The position numbers and the translations under genes are program-made. DNA of 64,000 bases from Desulfobacca_B sp046538075 (GTDB taxonomy: Bacteria > Desulfobacterota > Desulfobaccia > Desulfobaccales > Desulfobaccaceae), in assembly GCA_046538075.1 (NCBI GenBank), contig JBKHJN010000004.1, positions 1 to 64,000 on the forward strand, in the 5' to 3' direction. The notes under the pieces are model-generated. The model worked only from the letters and a program-made list of their open reading frames with translations. It did no database searches and was not told where the DNA came from. This document shows positions 32,566-42,042 of the stretch, piece by piece. The first letter of the stretch is position 1. Every line of letters starts with the position of its first letter.

Positions 32566-33924
32566 ATGCAAAGCATCAATCCGGCCACCGGCCAACTCAT
32601 TAAGGAATACCCCGAACACAGCCTGGCAGAATGTCAGGATATGGTTATAAAAGTAAACCAGGCCTGGGAAGCCTGGAAGTCTAAGCCCTTCCCGGCGCGG
32701 GCCGCCCTGGTGAAACAGGCAGCTCAGGAATTACTGGCGCATCAGGACCAGTATGCCGAGCTGATCACCCAGGAAATGGGTAAAATCATTCGGACCGCCC
32801 GGGCGGAGGTGGAAAAATGCGCCGTCCTCTGCGACTACTATGCTGATAATGCCCAGGCAATGCTGGCCGATGAGGTCATTGCCCTGGAGGCCGGCCGCAG
32901 CTTTGTCACCTTTGAGCCGATCGGCGTCATTCTGGGGATCATGCCCTGGAATTTTCCCTTCTGGCAGGGTTGCCGCTATGCGATTCCGGCCCTGATGGCG
33001 GGCAACGCCTGTGTTCTCAAGCATGCTTCCAACGTCCCCGGCTGTGCCCTGGCCCTGGAGGAGATCTTTCGAAGGGCCGGATTCCCTGAGGATATTTTCC
33101 GGACCTTGTTGATCCCGGGGAGCCAGGTAGAGCCGTTGATCGCCCACCCGGCCATCCAGGGGGTGGCCCTCACCGGGAGCGAAGCGGCCGGCAGCCAGGT
33201 GGCGGCAGTGGCGGGCCAACATTTGAAAAAGACCCTCCTGGAACTGGGAGGGTCGGACCCTTTCATTGTTCTCGAAGACGTGGATTTCGACCTTTGCTGC
33301 GCCAATGCGGTCAAGGCCCGGATGCAAAACGCCGGGCAGTCCTGTATAGCTGCCAAACGCTTCATTGTGTTGGAAAAGGTGGCCGCTGAGTTCGAGGCCT
33401 GCCATAAACAGCTGGTGGAAAATCTGGTGGTCGGTGATCCCTTTGCAGAGGGGGTCGATTTGGGTCCGCTGGCCCGGTCCGACCTGCGGGAGCAGCTGGA
33501 GCAGCAGGTCCAGGATTCCATTAGAATGGGGGCTCGGCTGGTCACCGGGGGACGATGTCTGGATCGGCCGGGGTTTTTCTATGCCCCGACCATTCTGGCC
33601 GAGGTCCGAAAAGGCATGCCGGTTTATGACCAAGAGACCTTTGGCCCGGTATCGGCCATCATAAAGGTCAAAGATGAAGAAGAGGCCATCGCGGTGGCCA
33701 ATGATACCCCTTACGGCTTGGGGGGCAGCATCTGGACCCGGGATTTAGAGCGCGGCGAACGTCTGGCCCGCCGGATCCAGGCCGGCACGGTGGTGGTCAA
33801 TACCAAGACCAAGTCGGACCCCCGCCTCCCCTTTGGCGGTGTCAAAAAATCCGGCTACGGTCGGGAATTGTCCCACTACGGCATCAAAGAATTCGTCAAC
33901 ATTAAAACTATTTATATTGCCTGA
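32566..33924 (+). CDS. NAD(P)-dependent aldehyde dehydrogenase (succinate-semialdehyde dehydrogenase type)
   Basis: 452 residues from the ATG at 32566, which gives the usual MQSINPATGQ opening; 17 extra codons upstream are in frame but unlike the family. PWNFP at 127-131, the glycine motif ALTGSEAAG, the general base E226 (LELGGSDPF) and the nucleophile C260 (NAGQSCIAAKRF) are all present, as is PFGGVKKSGYGRELS near the end. Length and the opening match the Sad/GabD-like short SSADH group. Oxidises succinate semialdehyde or a similar aldehyde; substrate not proven. Confidence 0.85.
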   Translation: MQSINPATGQLIKEYPEHSLAECQDMVIKVNQAWEAWKSKPFPARAALVKQAAQELLAHQDQYAELITQEMGKIIRTARAEVEKCAVLCDYYADNAQAMLADEVIALEAGRSFVTFEPIGVILGIMPWNFPFWQGCRYAIPALMAGNACVLKHASNVPGCALALEEIFRRAGFPEDIFRTLLIPGSQVEPLIAHPAIQGVALTGSEAAGSQVAAVAGQHLKKTLLELGGSDPFIVLEDVDFDLCCANAVKARMQNAGQSCIAAKRFIVLEKVAAEFEACHKQLVENLVVGDPFAEGVDLGPLARSDLREQLEQQVQDSIRMGARLVTGGRCLDRPGFFYAPTILAEVRKGMPVYDQETFGPVSAIIKVKDEEEAIAVANDTPYGLGGSIWTRDLERGERLARRIQAGTVVVNTKTKSDPRLPFGGVKKSGYGRELSHYGIKEFVNIKTIYIA

Positions 33925-33970
33925 GTTAAAGCTTTAAGGCGGGTAGGGGTTGAGGGGCTCGAGTTCCTCC

Positions 33971-35167
33971 TCATATGGGCGTAACCGTAATCCCAGGGGG
34001 AGAGATGGTCAGCCATTCCACTCCGGCCGGGGTGATGCGGCCGGTATCCTCCTGGCCGATCATCCCGATTTTGGGCAGGAAAAATTTGGGCTCATAGGCC
34101 ACCACCATATCAGCTTCGAAGGCATACGGGAAATTAGCGCTGAGTAGGGGGAATTCGTCCGCCTCCAGCCCCACCCCATGGCCGATGAAGCGCACCCGAT
34201 CCTGGCCCACTCCCATGAAATAATCTTGGTAGCCTCGGGCCCGCACTTCCTCCCAGAGGCGGCGATAAAGGTCACCGGGCATTACCCCGGGACGGGCCTC
34301 GGTTTCGAATATCCGGTAAAGGTCCTCAACGACCGCAAAGGCTTCCCAGGCGGCATCAGGCAAGGATCCCAGGGCATACATCCGGGTCTGATCAATGATG
34401 TAGCCATTGACGCAGGACAGGAAATCTATGCTGATCGGTTCCCCCACGGCCAGCCGCTTCCAGCCGGCTCCTTGGGGGAAGGCGGGGCTGAACCCGGCGC
34501 CGCCGCTGGGAGTGTCTGGATAGGCAGCCTCAAGCCCCGAAATACCTGATAGCACGTGGCCGTAGAACAGTTCCAGGTTCCAGCGCCGGATCCGGGCCAA
34601 GCCTTGATGGCCCAACCGCCGCAGCTGATATTCGACCGCCGCGCCCAGCTCCATTTCAGTCATTCCGGGTTTGACCGAGGCTGTGGCAAGCTGCAGGGCC
34701 TGGTCCAGGATAGCCGCGGCTTTCCGCAGTTGCTCGATCTCGTAGGCGCTTTTGACCATGCGCTGGCGGCGAATGAGGGTCGAGGCATCTTTGATCTGAT
34801 TCTGGGGCAAAACCTGCTCCACCAGCTTTAAATACAGGCCAGTGGGCAGGACATCCAGCTCCAGACCGACCATGGCCGTCGGGCTCAGACCGGCTTTTTC
34901 CAGTGCATCATGCAGGTCTTTAAAATTTCTAAAATTATGTACAGGCCAGACCGAGCCTTCCGCTTCGAGGCGCTGCTGCGGCCGCCGCAATAATAAAATA
35001 GGCTGATCCTGGGCGAACACCGCCAGAAAGCCGTCCACCACCGTTCCGGTATAATAGAACAGATCGGTATTCTGGCCGATCAGGGCCAGATCAACTTTAT
35101 GTTTCGTCAACTGGCGCTGCAGGAGGGCAACCCGGGACTCAATTTCTGCGCTAGGAACTTTTTCCAT
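33971..35167 (-). CDS. M24-family metallopeptidase (Xaa-Pro aminopeptidase-like)
   Basis: 398 residues. N-terminal creatinase-type domain (1-150) and a C-terminal pita-bread domain. Metal ligands can be followed: Asp pair in SIDFLSCVNGYIIDQTRM, His in IGHGVGLEADEFP, and Glu in VAYEPKFFLP and IGQEDTGRI. This family cleaves X-Pro bonds or acts on related small amides. The start overlaps the last base of the LUD gene, so it belongs to the lutB-LUD-peptidase operon, which is unusual company for the enzyme. Confidence 0.85.
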   Translation of the reverse strand: MEKVPSAEIESRVALLQRQLTKHKVDLALIGQNTDLFYYTGTVVDGFLAVFAQDQPILLLRRPQQRLEAEGSVWPVHNFRNFKDLHDALEKAGLSPTAMVGLELDVLPTGLYLKLVEQVLPQNQIKDASTLIRRQRMVKSAYEIEQLRKAAAILDQALQLATASVKPGMTEMELGAAVEYQLRRLGHQGLARIRRWNLELFYGHVLSGISGLEAAYPDTPSGGAGFSPAFPQGAGWKRLAVGEPISIDFLSCVNGYIIDQTRMYALGSLPDAAWEAFAVVEDLYRIFETEARPGVMPGDLYRRLWEEVRARGYQDYFMGVGQDRVRFIGHGVGLEADEFPLLSANFPYAFEADMVVAYEPKFFLPKIGMIGQEDTGRITPAGVEWLTISPPGITVTPI

Positions 35168-35712
35168 CAGACCTCCGGAAAATAAATCAGCACCTCCAGA
35201 CTCTCGGCGCCCTGAGCGCCCAAAACCAGGGTTTTTTCAATATCCGCAGTGCGGCTGGGGCCAGTAATCCAGCTGACCAGCCCGGAGGGTTCCTGGGCGG
35301 TCCACTCTAAAGCCTGGGCCAGGGTCAGTCCGGCCCGCTCGGCCGGGACGATGACTAGATGGACGCGAGGCCGCAGAGATAGCCGGAAAGCCAGAGGGGA
35401 CAAGGCGTTGAGCAGTATGGACCCGGTTTCCGGTAGGGCTCCGGCCGCCACCGTTACCGCGGTGTCAACTTCTGCCATCCAGGCCTGAGCGGGGGGCAGC
35501 TGGGAAATAAATCTGACTCCGGTTGCTCCCAGGGATGCCAGCCGGGGGGCCACTCCCTGCAGCCAGGGATGATCCTCGAGGACCAATGTCCCCCGCCGGG
35601 GTGCGGCCAGGGCTCGGGCCAATTGCTCGGCCCCGTGCACTTCCTGTCCATCGGCCCGGGCTTCGCTTAGCCGGGTGAAAAGTAACTGCAGGTCAACGGA
35701 TAAATCAGAAAT
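35167..35712 (-). CDS. LUD-domain protein (LutC/YkgG-like), probable ATT start
   Basis: 181 residues if translation starts at ATT 35712, which has GGGGGAG eight bases upstream and no ATG, GTG or TTG near it in this frame. The first ordinary start, GTG at 35640, has no ribosome binding site and would cut off an N-terminal helix (DLQLLFTRLSEARADG) that LutC proteins normally have. The LUD core follows: LVLEDHPW, SILLNALSPLAFRLSL, HLVIVP and SGLVSWITGPSRTADIEKTL, the last being the family signature (TGPSxTADIE). LutC serves in lactate or other hydroxy-acid oxidation with the Fe-S protein LutB, encoded immediately before. Confidence 0.78.
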   Translation of the reverse strand: MSDLSVDLQLLFTRLSEARADGQEVHGAEQLARALAAPRRGTLVLEDHPWLQGVAPRLASLGATGVRFISQLPPAQAWMAEVDTAVTVAAGALPETGSILLNALSPLAFRLSLRPRVHLVIVPAERAGLTLAQALEWTAQEPSGLVSWITGPSRTADIEKTLVLGAQGAESLEVLIYFPEV

Positions 35713-35742
35713 GGTGACTGCTCCCCCTACCGGCCTGTATTC

Positions 35743-37059
35743 TCAGGAAACCGGTTTTTTCTCCCGCTTTATAAGTTGATGATAACTCTGGGGAGCCAGG
35801 TCTGGCAACCAGCGTCCCGGTCCCCATAAATGTTTTTGCAAGGTGGCCGGCAAATGCTGCCAGACCAGCCTGAGCCAGGGTTCGAGACCGCGGTACAGCC
35901 GGGGCCGGGCCATGATCGCCGCCAGGCCTCGTATTAAAAGCCGCATCCGGCGATGCAGGACACTCTGGGTGCGCAGCTCGGAGATTTTGTGAGGTAAATT
36001 GATCTTCACCGGACAGATCAGGCTGCAGGCCCGGCACTGGGTGCATAATTCGGTCAGATCAACACCCGGGGTCAGAAAGGGGGCCAATAGAATGCCAATG
36101 GCCCCAGGATAAACCTGACCGTAGAGATGGCCGCCCCCCAACTGAAAGATCGGGCAGATGTTCAGGCAGGCCCCGCAGCGCAGGCAATAAAGCGCTTCCC
36201 GCCATTGCGGCTGAGCGGCCAGCCGCCGCCGGCCATTGTCCAATAACACCAGGTAAAAGGCCTGGCTCCCCTGCGGCTGTTGTTTCAGGCCGCGGATAAA
36301 ATTAACATAGGCGGTTAGCCGTTGGCCAGTGGCACTGGCCGGCAAGAGGCGCAAAAACACTTCCAGGTCGGCTAGAGTGGGGATGATTTTTTCGATCCCC
36401 ATCAGCGCCAGGTGAACCGGCGGGACGGTGGCGCTGAGCCGCAAATTGCCCTCGTTTTCCAGCATTACCAGGGTACCGCTGGCCGCGGCGGCAAAATTGA
36501 CCCCGGTTATCCCCATCTGCGCTTCCCAAAAGCTGGGGCGCAACGACCCGGCCCCCTGGCGGCTGAGATAAGAAGGATCGGCCTGGCGCGCCACCCCCAG
36601 CCGGTGGCAAAACAGGTCGGCGATCTGCTCCCGGTTGAGGTGCAAAGCCGGGGCCGTAATATGACTGGGACGGTCTCCGGCCAGTTGAACGATAAATTCC
36701 CCCAGATCGGTTTCGAATACCTTGATTCCGACGGCCTCCAGGGCGGGGTTAAGGACGATTTCTTCGGTGGCCATGGATTTGGCTTTGACTATGGTCTGAA
36801 CCCGGTGTTGCCGCGCCACTTCCAGGATTAGCCGGCGAGCCTGGGCCGCGTCTTCGGCCCACAACACCTGTCCACCCCAGCCCCGCACCTGGCGCTGTAA
36901 TTGCTCCAGGAAGTCATCCAGATGGGCGATAACCGCGGCCTTTATTGACCGGGCCTGCTCCCGCCAGGCTTCCCATTGCGGGTAGGTCTCAACCATTTGT
37001 TCCCGGGCGGCCAGAGCCCGGTGGGCGGCGATTTGCACCGCCGGGTGAATTTTAGCCAT
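35743..37059 (-). CDS. LutB-like iron-sulfur protein
   Basis: 438 residues from the ATG at 37059. An N-terminal LUD domain (about 60-290) precedes two [4Fe-4S] motifs, CLRCGACLNICPIFQ and CTQCRACSLICPVKINLP, with a basic helical tail. LutB-type proteins pass electrons in L-lactate oxidation in the LutABC system. LutA, the usual third partner with CCG domains, is missing here; the gene before it encodes an unrelated membrane protein. An in-frame ATG ten codons upstream (37089) is possible. It starts the lutB-LUD-M24 operon. Confidence 0.85.
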   Translation of the reverse strand: MAKIHPAVQIAAHRALAAREQMVETYPQWEAWREQARSIKAAVIAHLDDFLEQLQRQVRGWGGQVLWAEDAAQARRLILEVARQHRVQTIVKAKSMATEEIVLNPALEAVGIKVFETDLGEFIVQLAGDRPSHITAPALHLNREQIADLFCHRLGVARQADPSYLSRQGAGSLRPSFWEAQMGITGVNFAAAASGTLVMLENEGNLRLSATVPPVHLALMGIEKIIPTLADLEVFLRLLPASATGQRLTAYVNFIRGLKQQPQGSQAFYLVLLDNGRRRLAAQPQWREALYCLRCGACLNICPIFQLGGGHLYGQVYPGAIGILLAPFLTPGVDLTELCTQCRACSLICPVKINLPHKISELRTQSVLHRRMRLLIRGLAAIMARPRLYRGLEPWLRLVWQHLPATLQKHLWGPGRWLPDLAPQSYHQLIKREKKPVS

Positions 37060-37175
37060 CTTTCTGCTTGGGCTTATTGATAAAAGCATGGGACCGGGCC
37101 CGACCGGGGATTATCCGCAGTCTCCGAGCCGCAAGCCGGGTGTCCAGGTAGATCGGCCTGCCCTCCCACACCGGC

Positions 37176-37868
37176 TCATTTGACCTTATGGAGTTTTTCC
37201 GGAGCCTCAATCGCGGTGTTTAAAAATTCATTAACCTGGTCTTGCAGCCAGGCATGCTGGGTAAGCTGCTCGATGGTCTGTCGGATCGATTCTTTTAATT
37301 CAGGGGGTAATAATTGGTCTTTAATCAGGCGTTCCTGCAAAAAAGCGGTCAGGGTCTGGCAGGAGATTAATTGTTTGGCCTTCCCTGAGCGGCTAAAAAT
37401 ATTCTTGATATCTTCCTGTACCCGCTCAGTGGCGATGCCATGCAAAAACTGCTTGGGAGAGCTGCCGCTGAACAGAGAGGTGATAAAATAACGGAAATAG
37501 TAAAACCGCTTCCCGGTTTGCCAGATATTATCGAGGTGCTCCTGATTGTCCGGTTCCTGAGCCAACTCCTTTAGGGCATCGCGATAGGGCCGTTCCATGC
37601 GACTGAGTCCCACATTTTTGATCAAAAACAAGTTAATGATAAACATTCCCAGGACGCTGGTGTTCCGCAGGGAAGGCGGAATTTCACTGGACCAGTTCCA
37701 TAGGAAGTAGATAAACAGCAACACCAGGATAATGGTGCGCACCAGACCCAGTCTGGAGGCAATATGCCGGGGATCATTACGGTGGCCAAAAAAGTAAGCC
37801 AGCAGCAAAAACAGCAGAACGACTTGGATGTAGGCACTAGACAACAGATTAACGATACTACCAACCAT
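37176..37868 (-). CDS. Unknown membrane protein
   Basis: 230 residues, no family recognised. Three membrane helices lie in the first 85 residues (YIQVVLLFLLLAYFFG, TIILVLLFIYFLW, LGMFIINLFLI). The rest is a long soluble helical region, with aromatic FYYFRYFITSLFSG and a conserved-looking VQEDIKNIFSRSGKAKQLIS. Likely an inner-membrane protein with a cytoplasmic domain. It is 116 bp upstream of lutB on the same strand and may share its transcript. Confidence 0.6.
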   Translation of the reverse strand: MVGSIVNLLSSAYIQVVLLFLLLAYFFGHRNDPRHIASRLGLVRTIILVLLFIYFLWNWSSEIPPSLRNTSVLGMFIINLFLIKNVGLSRMERPYRDALKELAQEPDNQEHLDNIWQTGKRFYYFRYFITSLFSGSSPKQFLHGIATERVQEDIKNIFSRSGKAKQLISCQTLTAFLQERLIKDQLLPPELKESIRQTIEQLTQHAWLQDQVNEFLNTAIEAPEKLHKVK

Positions 37869-38063
37869 TTTATATCCCCATCTAGCTTTCTGGGATTCTG
37901 ACAGCCCAGCGATTTGAAGCTTAATTTTGGCTATTATCTGGACCTGCTGGTTCCATTTGATTTAATCCATTATTTTCAGCATTAGTTCCTTATACCATTA
38001 TCTTGCCTGCGATAGAAAAATTTTAGCCTTTGGATTGCAAAATCGTTTAGCTCAAAGCCGCGG

Positions 38064-40571
38064 CTATCTCCAGTGCGAAAAGTGAGCAATCCTTTGTTTG
38101 GCCAGTCTAAGGAAATGCCGATGCCGGGTCCCGGCCAATTCCAGCTGGCGATAAACCGCCAGCTTGACCAGGTCTTCAATAAAAATCCAGGTAATGCAGT
38201 AGGCCCAGATCAGGCCGACCTGACTCCAGGTGATCGGCGCCATCAGCCCCAAAGGATAGACCACGAACAGGGTGGCCGCCAGCTTGGTAATGATTGCCGA
38301 CCACAGCAGGGTAGCCGAGGGATAGGGCCTGGTCAAAAACATCCGCTTGGTCCGGGCTACAAACAGGGTCAAATGTCCGGCGACCGCCAGCTTCAGGAAG
38401 ATAAAGGTCTGAATCTGGGCAATATCCAGCTGCAGCCAGGACTTGGCAATAATCAGCAGCCCGAAGGTTTCGATCACCCCAATGAGGCCCAGGACGGTGG
38501 CCACAGTGAGGACCCGGTGCATATTCCAGCGCACCGGTTGGGGGTCGATCACGGTGTTGTCGGAGGCGATGGTCATGATCGGGACGTCGTTGAAAAAGGC
38601 CAGCAGGATGATCATGACGGCAGTGATGGGGTAAAAATTATAGACCAGCATCGCCAGCACCACAAAGAACATGATGCGGATGGTTTCCGTGATGCGGTAG
38701 ATGGCGTAACTGTTCATGCGCTCGAAAATTTTGCGGGCCTCTTCAACGGCATTGACGATCACCGACAGGCCGGGGGCGGTCAGCACCAAATCCGCGGCAG
38801 CCCGGGCCGCGTCGGTGGCGCTGCTCACCGCGATGCCGACGTCAGCCTGTTTAATGGCCGGCGCATCATTGACGCCGTCTCCGGTCATGCCGACGATGTG
38901 GCCGGCGGCCTGGAGCGATTTGACAATGCCATATTTATGTTCGGGGAAGACTTGGGCATAACCGTCGGCCTGCTCGATCTCCAGCTCGGCTTCCGGGCTC
39001 AAATGGGCAACATCCACCCCTTCCCGGAAGAGCTGGTCAGCGGGTTGGACATTGATGCCCAGGCCCAGTTGCTGGGTAATCTCCCGGGCGATGGCCACAT
39101 TATCGCCGGTCACCATCTTGATTCGGATGCCTTGCTGGTGGGCGTTGGCAATGGTCAACCCCGAGTCTGGGCGGGGCGGGTCGAACAACGATAAAACCCC
39201 CAAAAATTCCCAAGAACTTTCATTGTGAGCTACGGCGACCCCCAGGGTCCGGTAACCCTTGATGGCCAGGTCAATCACCGCCTGTTTGGCCCGGGTGATA
39301 TCCTCCACAGTCATATGACACCGGTCAATGATTACCTGCGGTGCTCCTTTGGTCACCTTAAAGGACTGACCCTGGGAATCCTTGACGGTGCTCTCGGTGC
39401 GCTTATGGACCGGATCAAAAGGCACGTATTTGGTCCGAGTATAGCGGTCTAATACTGACCGGTCTTGGAGTCCGGCAATCACCGCCAGGTCAATGGGATC
39501 CTGATCCTCTTCTTTCGAGGCCAGGGAGGCATAGAGTATCAAGTCCTGCTCATCCTGGGCGCCAAACAGGATTGAGCCCCCCAGGCTAAGCTGGTTTTGG
39601 GTCAGGGTGCCGGTCTTATCCGAGCACAGAATATCTATGCCGGCCATCTCTTCGATGGATTCCAGTCTTGAGACCACGGCCTTCATTTTTGCTAAAGCCA
39701 GGGCTCCGACCGCCATGGTTACCGAGAGCACTGCCGGCATGGCGACCGGGATGGAGGCCACCGTAAGAATCAGGGCGAATTGAATCAGTTCCAGCCATGG
39801 AGCTCCGCGCTCCAACTGGACCAGCACCAGCAATGCCACCAATCCCAGGCTGATATAGATCAGATAATCGCCGATCTGTAGAACCGCTTTCTGAAAGTGG
39901 GAGGGGGCGCCGGCGGCCTGGACCAAGCCGGCGGTGCGGCCCAAGAAGGTATTGGGGCCTGTACTGACCACCAGGGCCAGCATTTCTCCCTGCTTGACAA
40001 CGGAGCCGGAGTAAGCCAGATCGCCGGTCCTCATGCCCACTGGCAAGGATTCCCCGGTCAGGGCTGATTGATCAACGCTGAGGAAGTCGCCCTCCAACAG
40101 CTTGACGTCAGCCGGGATAACATCCCCCAGCCGCAAGAAAATGATGTCGCCCGGGACCAGCTCCCGGGTAGCAACCTCCTGCCATTGGCCGTCCCGACGG
40201 GCCCGGGAGTTGAGGGCTAACTGCTTTTTGAGGGCCTCCAGGGCATTGGCGGCCTTGGATTCCTGCCAGAAGCCGATGGAGGCATTGAAGACCAGCAGCA
40301 GCATGATGATGGTGAAATCATTCCAGTCCCGCACAATCAGCGAGAGGACCGCCGCGGCTTCAATCATCCAGGGAATCGGCCCCCAGAAATAACCTAAAAA
40401 TTTGGCAAGGGGACTGACTTTTTTTTCAGCCAGGGCATTGGGGCCATATTCCTTAAGCCGTTGGGCCGCCTCCTCTGAAGTCAGACCTTCAAGGCTGGCC
40501 CCCAGCTTTTCCAGCAGTTCATCGATTGAAACAGTTCTGGCCGCTTCCGCGCTGATCATATTGTCACTCAT
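38064..40571 (-). CDS. P-type (IIIA) plasma-membrane H+-transporting ATPase
   Basis: 835 residues, ten membrane helices expected. Phosphorylation site D318 in CSDKTGTLTQ, TGES loop at 172-175 (QSALTGESLPV), MVTGDNVAIA and MTGDGVNDAPAIKQADVGIA hinge motifs. It lacks the CPC motif of heavy-metal pumps and its length and VASIPVAMPAVLSVTMAVGA helix 4 match the proton pumps of fungi, plants and some bacteria and archaea. It would use ATP to export protons and build membrane potential, in addition to the F-type enzyme. Single gene downstream of gap. Confidence 0.88.
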   Translation of the reverse strand: MSDNMISAEAARTVSIDELLEKLGASLEGLTSEEAAQRLKEYGPNALAEKKVSPLAKFLGYFWGPIPWMIEAAAVLSLIVRDWNDFTIIMLLLVFNASIGFWQESKAANALEALKKQLALNSRARRDGQWQEVATRELVPGDIIFLRLGDVIPADVKLLEGDFLSVDQSALTGESLPVGMRTGDLAYSGSVVKQGEMLALVVSTGPNTFLGRTAGLVQAAGAPSHFQKAVLQIGDYLIYISLGLVALLVLVQLERGAPWLELIQFALILTVASIPVAMPAVLSVTMAVGALALAKMKAVVSRLESIEEMAGIDILCSDKTGTLTQNQLSLGGSILFGAQDEQDLILYASLASKEEDQDPIDLAVIAGLQDRSVLDRYTRTKYVPFDPVHKRTESTVKDSQGQSFKVTKGAPQVIIDRCHMTVEDITRAKQAVIDLAIKGYRTLGVAVAHNESSWEFLGVLSLFDPPRPDSGLTIANAHQQGIRIKMVTGDNVAIAREITQQLGLGINVQPADQLFREGVDVAHLSPEAELEIEQADGYAQVFPEHKYGIVKSLQAAGHIVGMTGDGVNDAPAIKQADVGIAVSSATDAARAAADLVLTAPGLSVIVNAVEEARKIFERMNSYAIYRITETIRIMFFVVLAMLVYNFYPITAVMIILLAFFNDVPIMTIASDNTVIDPQPVRWNMHRVLTVATVLGLIGVIETFGLLIIAKSWLQLDIAQIQTFIFLKLAVAGHLTLFVARTKRMFLTRPYPSATLLWSAIITKLAATLFVVYPLGLMAPITWSQVGLIWAYCITWIFIEDLVKLAVYRQLELAGTRHRHFLRLAKQRIAHFSHWR

Positions 40572-40746
40572 GATATTCTGGCCCGGCGCAATTCTCGGAT
40601 GGGAAAATGACTTAAAGTTAACCTACCGACTCGATTTGGACTCCTCCTCAGTTAAAGCCGAAAATACAGTGGAACCCATGCCGGCCGTTGTTAAAGGCCT
40701 CGCCAGGACTTGGCTGCCCAGCACTGCGATGCGCAAGATGGGATGA

Positions 40747-41754
40747 TTAAGCCAGCCCACATTCTTTAGAGAACCGGACGGCTTCCCGAATCATTTGATT
40801 GGTATAACCCCATTCATTGTCGTACCAGCTCATGACCTTGACCAGGTTGTCGTCTACTACCTGGGTCATGTTCAGATCCACGATCGAGGCCCGCGGGTCC
40901 ATGATGATATCCGAAGACACGATGGGATCTTCGGCCACTCCCAGAATATCTTTATAGCGGGGGCTTTGGGATTCCTCTTTAAAGATGCGGTTGACCTCAT
41001 CGACCGTGGTCTCTCTTTCGGTTAGAAAGACAATATCGGCTAGAGAACCGCAGGCCACCGGACCACGCACCGCTACCCCGTCAAATTTGCCCTGGTATTG
41101 GGGCAGAGTTATGCCCGTAGCCTTGGCGGCGCCAGTGGTGGTGGGGACAAAATTGGCAGCCCCGGCCCGCCCCCGGTTCCAATGCCGGTTGGGGCCGTCG
41201 ACAATCGACTGGGTGGCGGTATAGGCATGGATGGTAGTCATGATGGCCTTTTTGACGCCAATCCTGCGTCCCATGACCTCCACCACCGGGGAGATACAAT
41301 TGGTGGTGCAGCTGGCACAGGAGATTACATGGGCGGACTCTTCCGGTTTACAGACTCCGGGGACGATGACGCAGACATCCGGACCCTTGGGGGGCGCGGA
41401 CAGGATTATATAGCGGGCTCCGGCTTGCACATGTTTGGCCAGACCATCCCGGTCCGTAAAGATGCCAGTGCATTCAAAGACGATATCAATGCCCAGATCT
41501 TTCCAGGGAAGCTGGGTCGGGTCTTTTTCGCTGAAAAATCTGTATTTTTTCCCGTTGACCACTAAATGGTTATCCTCGATCTCCACTTTTTTGTCGTATC
41601 GGCCATAAACCGTATCGTACTTGAGCAGATAAGCCAGGTTGTCCAGTGGCATAAGATCGTTGGTAGCCATTAATTCTAATTCGGGCGTATCGAGGATGAT
41701 CTTAAAAGCGGCCCGGCCAATTCTGCCCATGCCATTGATCGCTACCTTTGCCAT
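40747..41754 (-). CDS. gap: Glyceraldehyde-3-phosphate dehydrogenase (type I)
   Basis: 335 residues. NAD-binding NGMGRIGRAAF at the start (the more usual form is NGFGRIGR), D33 in place of the NADP-specific residues, so NAD is expected. Catalytic C149 in SCASCTTN and the His in HAYTATQ, then the VKVMSWYDNEWGYTNQMI ending of the family. Glycolysis/gluconeogenesis, cytoplasmic. An AAGGAGA ribosome binding site precedes the ATG. Single gene; the 288 bp upstream hold its promoter and no other gene. Confidence 0.95.
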   Translation of the reverse strand: MAKVAINGMGRIGRAAFKIILDTPELELMATNDLMPLDNLAYLLKYDTVYGRYDKKVEIEDNHLVVNGKKYRFFSEKDPTQLPWKDLGIDIVFECTGIFTDRDGLAKHVQAGARYIILSAPPKGPDVCVIVPGVCKPEESAHVISCASCTTNCISPVVEVMGRRIGVKKAIMTTIHAYTATQSIVDGPNRHWNRGRAGAANFVPTTTGAAKATGITLPQYQGKFDGVAVRGPVACGSLADIVFLTERETTVDEVNRIFKEESQSPRYKDILGVAEDPIVSSDIIMDPRASIVDLNMTQVVDDNLVKVMSWYDNEWGYTNQMIREAVRFSKECGLA

Positions 41755-42042
41755 GTTTGATCTCCTTTCGTCAAGGGGCGTTTGATTTTGTAAGTAGCAC
41801 TGCTTGCTCTGTTGGTCTTTAAACCTACTGTTTTTCTGAGCCGAGATTTTAAGTTGACGTCAAGCTAGGGATTTTTAATTGTTACCTCTATCGACGGGGT
41901 AGATTAGGCTCTGAGTATCGCACCCGCCAGATTAACCGGATAGGGCCTAACCAGGGGTAAGTTAGTTTTATTGCTATGGTTAAGTTAGAGGCGTTGTCAC
42001 CGGGTGTCAACCCACTAGCCGAAGATTTCCGGCGCTGTTGGG

